DNA of 64,000 nt from Drosophila pseudoobscura (Eukaryota; Arthropoda; Insecta; Diptera; Drosophilidae): NCBI RefSeq assembly GCF_009870125.1, contig NC_046680.1, positions 19,425,501 through 19,489,500 of the forward strand, read 5' to 3'. The position numbers were made by a program, and so were the translations under genes. The notes below the pieces were generated by a model, which ran no database searches, was not told the origin of the DNA, and saw only the letters and a list, made by a program, of their open reading frames with translations. Below, piece after piece: positions 23,401 to 35,400 of the stretch (the stretch's first letter is position 1; every line of letters starts with the position of its first letter).

Positions 23401-26400
23401 ACCTTTGAACCAAGTGCTGCTGGTTCCAAAAATTTCGTTCCAGGAGCAGACAGATCGGTATGATGTGGTCTGCAGGAAATGAGTGTAATCATGCAGGACT
23501 CCCTTATTCCCATCTTTAGGATCGTTACCTTTGTACACCACACGCCTCGCCAGTCGGAACAGAGCTATGTCATCCGTCAGATATGATTGATAGTTCGTGA
23601 AGGGAATCTGTAGTTCAACATCAATCTCCTCCGAATCGACGGAGTAGGTCTCTATGTCGTACGCCCCCAGCCGGACCTTTCTGTAACGAGAATAGTCTTA
23701 GTGCCGATCGTGGATATCTGTTGGATGTGGGGGCACTCACAGTGGCTCGGGACTTGCGCAATGCGCTGCAGTTAGGACATATCCTACAAAAGCGTTGAGA
23801 GAAAGTAACCTACAGATACAGATCTTTAAGAGTACTCCAATGAAAATACGTACTCGCATTGATCAGAGAGCCACCACAACTGAATCTTCCGTTCTTGGTT
23901 ATCAATGCCATCCACGGGCTGGAGTCTGGAGCTGTGTCCTGTCCCCCAAGGATCCTCGGATACGAACGACTCAGCTGGGGGGAGTGGACAGCGCAGTTCT
24001 GGTCCAGCAGTTGAGTCTGTTCCTGCGGCGTCGAAATTTTGTTTGCCGCAAGGACAAAGCTGGAGAGTAATGCCAGCCCCGCTGCAGCGATCTTTATGTG
24101 CAATGAAACCATCGCGACTAACTAATGGCGATCCCAGTGATTTGCTTTTATTCAATTGAGCTTTGAATTATTTTAAATAAATTTCTGGAACGCATGGTTT
24201 TTGTTGTTTCGTAGGTTATCGCGTAAATAGACGTATCAAATTTATTGAAATTCTGTGGAAAAATAGGCCTTGTCTCTTTGTGGTCCTCTGTGGTCTAAGT
24301 AAATTTATAATATATGGAATGTATCTATCTTGTTGGTTCCTACAGCAATCCCTACTCAGCATCGGGGTATTCTAAAGGTCAGAAATGCTTCCAGTTCCAG
24401 CCTCCTTTTTCCTTCCATCATCGAAAATCGTGCATCTCACATTCTCCGTGCGGATAGGTCTATAAGAGTGGATGTACGGAGTATTCGCATATCCACGGGT
24501 AACCGTCTTTCCCCCCTCCATTGCGTGAGTGGTTTGTCAGCTCGATGGCAAGCGAAGGGGAATTGGAAGCAATGGATCCCGGTATTTTTAACAGACCCCC
24601 TATTTCTCTTTTTCTCTCTTCTCTTCGAAATGTTTTCTGTGCTGGAACCGGTTTTCTCTTCGACACAAATCAAAAACATCTACTCAAGACGGCAAAAAGC
24701 AGAATAACAGAAAAAAAGCCAACAGAAATAATCGTTTTCCTTTGAAATAAGCATTGAAATGAGCCGCAAAAAATGAATAGCATTGGAATTTGAATATTGA
24801 TATTGGAATGTTGGTAACACACGCACACACACACACAGAGATACACCAAATACAATTAATTTTCATCTAATTATGAAAGCTTTGTTCAAAACTAATGTGT
24901 GACAAGCAGATAGAATTTGGAGACGCTTTTGTATCAAAATAAATGGGGTATTGGCTCGTATACCCTGGCAGAGGGTCAAAGAGGTGTTAGAGATGGAATG
25001 GGACCCTATAAAGTACATATATACCAATGTATATGTTTTGCTGATCAGCAAGAAGGCTTTGTAGGAAGAACGTGTATGTTTTAAAGTTCAAAATGGAACC
25101 AAATCGGATGACTACATAGTATATAATCGTACTAGACCCGCCATCGGACTAATGGATGCAAATGTATTGCAGAATGGATATACCTTCCTTTGTTGTGATG
25201 GCACGATCTGCCTCGATCGTTCCCTCATTTCTCATGCATCTGGATTTATTGACCTTGCCTGGGATGCTGCTGGGCCTCGCTCTCGCCCTTCGGAGAGGCG
25301 GCCAAGCTGCCAAGCTGCCAAGCTGCCAAGCTGCAGGAATCCTTACATATCGGAATGCGGCTGTGGTCGTCGGCTCAATGTTGCTCTTGCTCTTGCTGCT
25401 GCAGTTGTTGTTGCTGGTGTCAACATCAGAAGAACAGCAACAGCAATAGCAACAACAACAGCAACAGCAACATCTAAAGCAACAGCAGCACGATCATGGT
25501 CTTGGCTCTGACTCTGAGGCTCTGCTCTGTCGCCGCACGTACAACAACCAACTTACATAGCCGCCGATTAGCCAAGGTAACAAACGAAGAACTGGCCCAG
25601 ACTCGGGCTTGGACTCGGACTCGGACAAGCAGAGCCTGAGCCTCAGCTCCAGCAAGGGATCCAAATGGGATCCAAAATGAGCTATCTCACTGCGCAAATC
25701 TCTCGCTTCGCTCCGTCTTGGCTGTCGTTTCAGTTGTGTTGTTGTCGTGGCCTTTAAGGGCCTTCCATCTTCGAGCCATGGCTGCCATTTATCGCAAATG
25801 CATTGTGGCAGGCCGGACCGTTGCGGCTGCTGCCTGCCCCATCTTTGTCTCGGCTTTTGTTTCATGCTCCATGGCTAATGGCACACAGGCTCCACAGGTT
25901 GCCGCGCCGCACTGTCGAGTGTTGTTGCAACATCTTGTCGATGGGCGCCCTGCACTCGAAGACGGAAGACCTCTGGGCCCCAACGAAGACCAGGCCCTAC
26001 TCCATTCCAGTCCTGGCCACGTGTGCGTTGCTAAAACGTCCGCTTCTCGGACTCCACTGCTCCTTATCTGACCGGAGTGGCATTCACTCTGTTGCCTGTT
26101 GCCTGTTGCCTGTTGCTGCCTTCGTGCTTTATGCTCGGATTAAATTTAGCAAATCGAAGCGATGCGCTAATTGAACTTGTTGATCCGCATACCTCTCTCT
26201 CTCTCTCTATCTCTACTGTCTCTTACTGGCTGACAAAATGGCCGCATGATAAACAATGTTTCAGAGCACACAGTAATTTCCATATTTTAAACAGCACAAG
26301 CCACACATTGCAAATATTTTGAGGCGCAAGCAACTAAATTATTTGGTGGGTATTTTTAGAGCCAGACACTCGTCTTTCTCCGATATTTGGCGTCCACTCA

Positions 26401-29400
26401 GAGACCCTCTCAGGGCCCCCGGCTCCACGCTTCCACCGCCGTCTCCGTCAAAAGCTCCCCAGCGACTTGGCCGCTCATATTTCACACTTCACGACAAAGC
26501 GATTAAAGTCGCGCAAACAATCTGTTATTGGAGTTGTTGCAATTATGTTTACAAAGACATTAAAAGAAACGAAAGGCGAACGGCGACCGGCGAACGGGAA
26601 AGGGAAAACACATACGGATACGTACGTAAAGTCGAAAACACGAGAGGCACAGAGCAGAGGCCCCAAAAGCCTCCGAGAGACGCTGTGGCACTCTTTATCC
26701 CCATACCCTTTGGCAGAGGCACTTTCGATTTTGAGAGGATATGTGACGGTGCGAAGAGACGATGGCGATTGATCAACCATTTCATTATAGCCATGTTCCT
26801 CAATTTTGGAGAATGCGATTCTCAAGATTCGATCACTCCTCTCATTGGAGGTCTCCTAAGAACTCAACAAAGTTCGAACCAAATTGTAATCCGCATTTAA
26901 GGGTATTTAAAGCTGCGGCTCTCAAAGCCTGGCTTTCTGTCTGGTTTTGTTTTTTGTTTTGGTTTTTTTGGGATCATTGTGTTTTGTTTTTGAAACGTGA
27001 GTCGTGCCCCAGCAGCAGCAGCAGAGCCACAGCCACCAGCAACAACTTATCGGGCAGACGACGGCGACAATCAATAAAAAAAATCAGTAAAAAACGAGAA
27101 ACTTAAGGCAAAAAACTTTTATGCTAAAACGATGAGATGAAGTCAAAGTTTCTGGGTATTTGGCTTTATGGTTGAGGTTTTGGGTTGGGGTTAAAGTTAA
27201 GAACCGCCCTGCCCTGCCCTGCCGCCTGACCAATTAGCCAGGCTGTCGTCGGAGGTATGTTCCTGCCGAAAGAGCTACAGCCCTATAGAGCTATCGCAGC
27301 AAAATGTGCCGCATCATGGCGAGGCCTCGGCAATTAGCTTTAATTCTAAGCAGCTTTTTACGGCCGTGCGACAAGTCGAATGCTGATGAAGCGATCGATC
27401 TGTCATCTGTAGCACTCGGCGAACTCGAGCAACTCCACTCCACGTGGTGTTGTAAAGGGCGGCAATCCAATTACGCGGCTTTGGGTGTTAGGGTTGACAC
27501 GCGCTAAAAGTTGGCCAAAAGCAGAGCTTTAACCCTGGCTGAGTGGGCTGGCCACTCCCGTGCAAATGTGCATGAGATCTCTTGAAGAAACAAATTCGTT
27601 GCGCCCTATGGGCACTCGAGGCAGATCATCCTCCATCCCTCACTGCCTCACTCTGCCCTAGACAATATCGGGACACTTGAGCGCCTCCAGAGCCGATCTT
27701 TTGTTACTGTTAATCTGCGTGGCACTTGAAAGTAACGCCTCAGCCTAAGAGCCGCTGAGAGCCTCTGACTCTGACTCTGGGACTCGACTCTACTCGCATC
27801 GCATCGCATCGCATCGCATCGACTACTCTTCTCATCCTCATCCACATCGATGGCGATGGCGATGATCACGATGATTCTGATTCCGACAACCTGCAGAGCG
27901 GGCAGGAGTCGTTTCAAGGGTCCATGTTCTTGAGGCTTTCTTTTGAAATTGGAAAACACAAAAAGATCATAGACAGATGGAATGGTCGGGGGGAACATTT
28001 CTCTCCGCATGGCATTTTGTACGCTTCATCAAATTTATATGAATCTCGGTCTTCGTCTGTCTCTGTCTCTGTGTATCTGTGTGTCGGGGATTCGGTTTCT
28101 TACACCTCTCGAGCGGCGTTTACCTGTGCGAACGGAGTGCCTCAAGTGGTTTGGAGATGCTTTGGAGATGGCTTCGAGATGTTTCTCAGCGCGACTCAGC
28201 GCGATTCTCCGTTCTTCGATCTCGTCTCGCGCTTGTCAGTTGCATGCTCTTCGATTTTGACAGATGATTTTGTACGGGCTGGGCTGGGGCCTGGCTTTGA
28301 TTGGGGTCTGCATAGACGGCTATTAATATGTTTGATTATGCCTGGAGATCGAGATCGAGATCGACACGAGATGATCGCGGAGAAGAACCTGAACCTCCAC
28401 CTCAACCTCAGTCTCAGTCTCGACGAACGGCGCTTGAGCTCGTGTGGCTTTCTCCTGACTGCGAAAATGGGAAACGGTTTTCAATTTAAAAGTATTTTCA
28501 TGCTCTAAGACAATGCTCGACGAGGGACAATGCAACGCCTCTTGAGTCCCAGCGTGGGACTGGGACTGGGACCGGGACCGGGACTGGCACTCGGATTTGA
28601 ATGCATCTCTTGCAAGATGGTTGCGCTTTTCCAAGTGCCTCTTTTGTGCCGGCAATCTGTTACCAAACAGTTGAAGAGGCCAAAACGAGTCTACCTGCCA
28701 GGGATGTCCTTTCGGCCAGGCGTAAAAACCCCGATTACTTGTGGGTTGGTTGGCAGACAGGTGAAGATTTCCTGAAGTCTGCTCTCTCGTTCTGTCCGAT
28801 CTGTCTCGATCTGGCTCAACAATGTTGACAACGCTCGAACAGAAATCTTGGCCAAAATAACAATCCATAGCGCCGTCAGGCCCACGCAGACCAGGCTCAG
28901 CACATAGATACAGATACAGATACAGACACAGACACAGACACACAGATCTGTATGTACACATACTAATTCTGTGATGGAGGAAGGCGGCGAACTTGTGTGC
29001 TTATATGGCAACATTGCCCACACACACCAGCTCACGCACACACGCTCACTCGGGTGAGAGAGCGCTTGGGAGAGCGGCTATATTTTTACCTGAACGGTTA
29101 CGGACAACAACAATAGAGCCAAGAAGTTGGGATATACACAAGATCTTACCTGTGGGGATCCCGTCGCCAATGCGAATCTCAAATGCTCTTCTCTCCACAG
29201 CTGTCCGAGTTGGGATTACAAGAGATTATCGCTGGGATGCACTTTGCAACGAGAACGGCATGATTATGATTTCTGTACAAGTCAAGGGAATGCTAAAACA
29301 CACCTATACTCGTCTCTTTTCCTATATACCTTAATCTTTCTATGCTTATGGTCGCTAGAGAAGAATAAGTCCACAATGCCTCTCGTTCTCTCTTAATATA

Positions 29401-32400
29401 GAATCTATCTATACCCCAAATAACTGAAAGCTATCTAGAAGTAGAGCATTTGGTAGTAGGAACAGTTTATCCCTTGCTATTCCGTATAGTTTCGTGTTAC
29501 GCTGCCTCGTTACGTTTACGATTACCTTTGATACCCTCTCTCTCTCTGTCTCTGTCTCTCTCTCTTTCTCTGTGGCTGTGTGCGTGAGAGAGAGGCCTTT
29601 GTGCAGCTGTGTGTCGCTTTGCTTTAGTTTTATTTTGACCTGATCTGCGCTTAAGATTGTCTCCAGCCGCTCACCTTTTTCCACAGTTGTTACCTGTACA
29701 CTGTGCTCTCGCTCTGGCTCTCTCGTCGCCTGCATTCGTGCGAGAGGAGAGGCGAGACTGCGAGTGTGTGCGAGCGTGTTCCGAGCGTTGGCTTCGCTTT
29801 TGGTTTCAGTCTTCAGTCTCGAAGAGAACTTGTTGCTGCGCAGACGCGAATTGTTCATGCTGCATCTGTCGTGTCGGTCGTCGTCCCGCCTTCTCGCCCG
29901 TGTCTGAGTGTCTATCTGTCTGACGATCGATCGTCGCCGATCTCTCGTACTCGAACTCGGACTCGTACCCGTTCGTCGCGTCGCGTTGCGTTGCGTCGCT
30001 AATTTGCCTGTGCTAATCGCAGTGGCAGTCCCAGTACGGCCCCCGATGGGCTTGATCACCATTCCATTGGTGGAGAGCAAGTGAATATCCGAGTAATACG
30101 TGTGTTTTTCGTGAATCTCTGCTAATTGGCAGCAGCAGCCGCAGCAGTGGTCCAAGTGCTGGATGCACAGATTTGTGGCGTATCACCCGAAATCAGGGCA
30201 GGGCAAAATGTGTCTGTGCGATTTAACAAAAACAAAGGCGATCATCGCTCGGAGAAGCTCCGCCTGAGAGCTGCGCCTGCGCGCGGGCCCTAACCTCAAA
30301 GTACGCGTACACAAAAGCCTTCGGACGACTCTTGTGGCTTGTGGCAGTGTGAAGCATTGAAACTGGTTCCAACACTCACACCGATACGCCGACACACCGT
30401 AAACACACTCAAACACACACCCATACCACGGCAAATTGCAACGACAACAGCTTAAACAAAAATACAACAAAACTCCACTCTACTCCACTCCAACAAAAAC
30501 AAAAACGCAGTGAAAAAGTCAAATAAAATTTATGAAAAAGTCTTATTTTCGGCACGCAAAGCTGACGGGGCAAGAAAGCGAAAGAAAGCAATAACTCGGA
30601 CACGGCCAAGACCCGTAGGCCAAGAACCAGCAACCAAAAGTGCGAACAGCAACCCTATGACGTCAGTGGCCTCCGCATTCGCACGGATCTAAGACCTTGC
30701 CCTGCCACTCCCCCCTTCCGACGCCTTTACCACGATGCGGACCTCCTTCAAGCTACTGCGGAGGCACAACGGACTCTGCCTGCCCCTCCTGCTGCTACTG
30801 CTGGCCCACTGCGTCTGCGTGTGGCCCGCGTCGGCGGCCCGGGATCGCTTTGCGCGACAGAACAATCGGCAGCGCAACCAGGACCTAGACCGCGACCGGG
30901 ATCGCTATGTCTACCGCAGCAGCTCTAACCGGCCGCGCGGCGGCAACCGAGGAGTTAGCCACAGCAACAACGCCCTGGGAATGAGCCTGGGCGCGGGAGG
31001 CGTCACTCTGGCCAACAGCATGGAGGACCAGAAGTCGAACGAGTTCGTTAAGGGCAAAAGTAAGTCACCGGCCAGGCCAGGCCAGGCCAGATCTGGATCC
31101 CCCGCTCGATATGAGAACCCTCGATCTATCACAATGCATATTTATGTAGATTTGCGTCCGTGCTCATATATCATTAGCGAAGACGGCCCGAATATGGCCA
31201 CCATGCAAACATATCATCGGAGTAGTGAGTGTGGTTCTCAGCTCTGCTGGGTTTAGTCGAGTTTCGGCTTGGGTTTCGGGTTCGTTCCGCCGATATGGCT
31301 CTGTTATGGGTTGCATTATCTTATCGTGGGACGTGTGCACGGTTGGGCCTTGTTTTGGTTCTGTTTGCCTCTTCTGCTGCTGCCCCACGCTGCAGTGCAA
31401 CATGTTGTTGTTGCCGTTGCTTCGTTTTCGGCTGCATTTTGTTTTATTAAGTGTTATCGCTACCCTGGAAACAGTAGTGGGGTGTATACGGATCTTTGAG
31501 TAGTTGAACTCTTTCCAATATCTAGAAATGTGGAAGAGAGATGAACAATCTTCGGTTACCCTCGCAAAGTACTCTCCCCTTTTGAAATAGGATCATATAG
31601 GGGCAGCTTTGTAGGGTATCCCTCATTCGATACCCAAAAGTGACCGAATATCTTTTACTTACTTTATACCTGCCCTTTGCTGCCCGTCTCACCTGCCCCT
31701 GGCCCAGGGCTCACCTCTTGACTTGGCGCTGCCTTAGTTAAAGAGTCTTGTGTGCACTATCGCCCCCTGCCCCACCTCTCTGGCCTCCTCCCACCTCCTC
31801 CCATCAGATATCACAGCGTACCACAAATATTACCAACTGATTAGCCAGAGAGAAAGAATTTCGTTTGCCTTCCTTCTGTTCGAGTGCATTTCGTAATGTC
31901 AAAAGTACAAGGTAAAACCGGACTGAATATTGTACAGATCGTTCAGTTTTGTTGGTCTCTGAACTTTCGAAGAGCGTCAGCAACAAGTTGAAGAGGCAAC
32001 TGCAACAAGCGACACAATTTCCAGCTAAAATGGCGACGCGACTCAATCTGTTGACTCGACGATTCTCGACGACTTCGCGATGGCTTTTCGCCGAGTGCTG
32101 GCCGTTGGGAAATTAATAAGAATTTGAATTCCAATACCGCGGTGTCCGTCCCGTCCGACTGTTTGAACAACCGTTTGGCAATCGGCAGCGGCATTACGAA
32201 CGGTACGGCGAAATTTAATGAAAAGATCGGGGGCTGGGGGCTGGGGACTGGGGGCTGCGAGTTGCCTGTTTTGTGGGCTGTTTGCGCAGTACTTTGGGGC
32301 AAATGTTTGCATTTGGCGGGCAAACAGAAAAATTAAAAAAAATACACCCTCTATCCACCGCCTCACCGCTATACTATACCGCCCTGCCCCTACCCCTGCC

Positions 32401-35400
32401 CCTGCCCGTGCCCCCCCCCCCAACGAAAGTCGATATTCAGTGATCTTGTAGCTGCAAATTAATATCTGTCCGTCCCCCAGCTCGCTGGTGGCAATTGTGC
32501 AAATATTTGGAGTAGAAGTTAGCCCCGGGAGCTATGCTAATGGAGTGGCTCTACGCAATAGCCGGATACGGCTAGATAAGCGAGCTATGAAACCGATAAC
32601 GAGACATCGAATAGGTTCCCCAAGGACTCTGCTCTGCCCATCGCCTATGATTGCGCGTTGATAGTTTCTGTACGAGTTTTACTCTTTTAATTTTTTTTTT
32701 TAGCACAACTGTTTGTTGACACAAAGTTTTTTCCTCCGAAGTTGTTGCTTTATTTTGTTTCTTTATGGCCATAAACAAGCACAGCTGCGACCAGTATGCA
32801 AATACGCTGGCAAACGCTAGAGAAACCCCTGCCGCAAGCTGCACGTGCATGCCGAATGGAACCCCCTGGGCGCTGGTGGACCGTTGGGAAACTTGAGCAG
32901 CAGGCGGCTATAATAATCGCGATTATGGTGGAAGATTTTATAGGTCCGATACCTGGAATGGACTGCACTTATTTTCAATTATATTTGCATTCGGCGAAAT
33001 GTACACATTCGGTACAGTGGACACACTCTAAGCGGGTCGCTTTCGTGCTTAGGGGATACAGTGTATCCTTCGAAGAGGGCTTCGTATTTTTTGATGGAGA
33101 TCTTAGGAAATATATGATTGATCACTGATCGCAATAGAACTCCCATATATGTTGTTATTGCTATTTATATTCTCTATATTTCCAGTTCCCTGGAAACCCT
33201 TCTGATTCATTCTCTCAGTCTATGCTGAGTTTTCCGCCTAGAATTTGGTGCTGAAATCTCAGCTTCCTCTGTTCATACCACACCCCACACCCCCTCTTCC
33301 ACACACACACACACACACAGAGAGAGAACCCATCTGTGTCTGTGTGTGCGTGTTAACGCTTGAAAAACCGCATTCCATAGTGCGCTTTACTGCGGCTTCG
33401 ACTTCGTGTGCGCGCATGGGGCCTCAGAGTCCGACTTGGAGTCCAATCAGCATCCCCCTTCCCCTCTGGCACACTCCATGCCCCCCACACCCCCCACACC
33501 CCTTTCCTGGTGTAAGCTTCAGCTAATTACAGCGTGAGGCACGCGCTATCCTCTCTCTTGTGTGTGTGTGTATCTACGTTTGCTTTGCATTTTTCTATAA
33601 TACTTCTGATTAAGCCATCGTCTGTGGCTAATAAATGGCCAAATTGAAATGCGAAATGGCCAAAAGCCAGCTCTAGACCAGACTCGGGCTGAACTTTAAG
33701 GTCCATACTGTTTGCTGCATTATTTGTTGCATTTACTTTTAGCCGTTTTCCAACGGCTGCTGCAAGCGAAATACTGGTTTTCTAAACCCACACGGACACG
33801 GACGCACACAGGCGCAGGGGCACTCACATAGATACGACGAGTACAGAGAGAGAGAGAGAGCAACTATGGCTGCTGCGATTGCGCAGTTTCCCTGCCTCTC
33901 ACCCCTCTCTCTCGCTCACTTGTTGATTGTTTTCCAAGAGTTTCCTCCATTCCCGCATTTGGTTTCAGTTTTCCAGAGTTTCACGACACTTTTCTCTGCC
34001 CCGCGACAGGCCCCGCGCCGCATCAGCATCAGCATCAGATGCAGCGAAGGCGGGGGCGGTGGCGGTGGCGGTGGCAGGGTTTCGTGAACTTTTGACTGCA
34101 ACACTCTCCTCTCCCTTCGCCTCTGCCTGCGTGTGGGCGTTCGATGTCGAAACCAAAGCCATAGTTAAAGCCAAAACAGAAACCAAAACCGATTCTGAAG
34201 CTGACGCTGACGCTGTAGCCGCGTCTCGGCCCACGATTCTTCTGGCTGCTGCCTCTCCCCGATTTTCTTGCTGGCTTTTCGTTTTGGCCTGGCCCTCTCC
34301 TCTGTTTTGGTTTGTGCTTCGCGGTTCTATGCCTAAAAATAGTTGGCAATGCGATTGCGAGCGTTTTTCAAAGCCAGGCAGCGGCAGCAGACCAAAAATG
34401 GCGCCAGGGCGTGCTCATTAAGCCTGGCCAGAACCGATCCGACTGCAGCTGAGGCCCCGCTGGGCTGGATGGAGACGGGGCTTGCGGGGATCGAGAACAA
34501 AGAGAAGCAGCAGCAGCAGCAACAATAAGCTTATCTAATCCAAGCATTCCTCTTGCTGATGCTGTTTCTTTTTCTGTTGCTGTTGCTGTCGTGAGGCACG
34601 ACCTGCGCCCAATTGTTGTTCGAAACAAAATGAACGCGCTTCGAACACGAAAACCCAAAACCAGAAGATGAAGATGATCACGGTGAAGAGGCAGCAACAG
34701 CATCAGGGGGAGAGGCAGTGGCAGAGGCAATGGCAGACCCAGCAAGATGAGCCGCCACAAGGCATCAACATCCAAGCGGCAGGCTGGGGCTCTGACTGTG
34801 ACTGTGCCTGTTGTTGCATCGTCGCTTGGTGGCCGTTGCCTGATTTGCCTTTGCCTCAGCACTGAGAGAAAAAACTGTTGACCAGAGAAGGAATGTGAGA
34901 GAGTTTGCTCACATTTCAACAAATATCGCTTTACATTCCCGGGGATTGACTGTAGATTGATTGCCAGATGCCAGTTCGAATGATCAGCCTTTCTATGCAG
35001 CCCATTTCTCTCCCTGCATTCTCGAGGATCTCTGCTTCTTGGTGCACTCCACTCCATTCCACTGAAAAATTTGTTCTGCCAAGCTGAAGACGAGACTGGG
35101 CTTGCGCTTGCAGCGTTTTCTGGCCAAGATTGCTGGCCCTCTGTACCATCCGCCCTCTCAGCAGTTGCAGTTGCGATTATTTGCCTTCGTCTTCGTGACG
35201 CCACGACGCGAGCATAGAACACAGGAGCAACAACAGCAACAACAGCAACAAGCTGCAATTGCAACAACAAACACGAAAGAAAGTTGCCGCAACAGCATTC
35301 TGCAAAACCAAGAGAGAGAAAGAGAGAGAGGGAAAGGGAGAGAAAGAGAGAAAATTGCAAAATCCGCGCACGTAAGCGACGGCCTGGAGACTCCACTCTA

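Larger units (their letters stand above)
24160..29812 (+). other. Egfr: Egfr intron 1, middle part: no gene found
   Basis: No ORF with coding character. The segment contains a DINE-1-like fragment (24946-25135), short tandem repeats (25301-25334, 27794-27821 and 28905-28945) and CT/GA-rich runs. The ORF at 26319-26900 and others are low-complexity chance frames. Confidence 0.5.

Noticed and set aside
26236..26245. Pleiohomeotic-like GCCATTTT matches (for example 26236, 32029, 34395, 38070 and 58992)
   Set aside because: Short motif found at roughly chance spacing with no cluster, so no Polycomb response element is claimed.
29409..30155. 248-codon minus-strand ORF over the Egfr exon 1b leader
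   Set aside because: Arg/Thr/Ser-rich low complexity, antisense to a predicted 5' UTR, no recognisable domain and no promoter on that strand.
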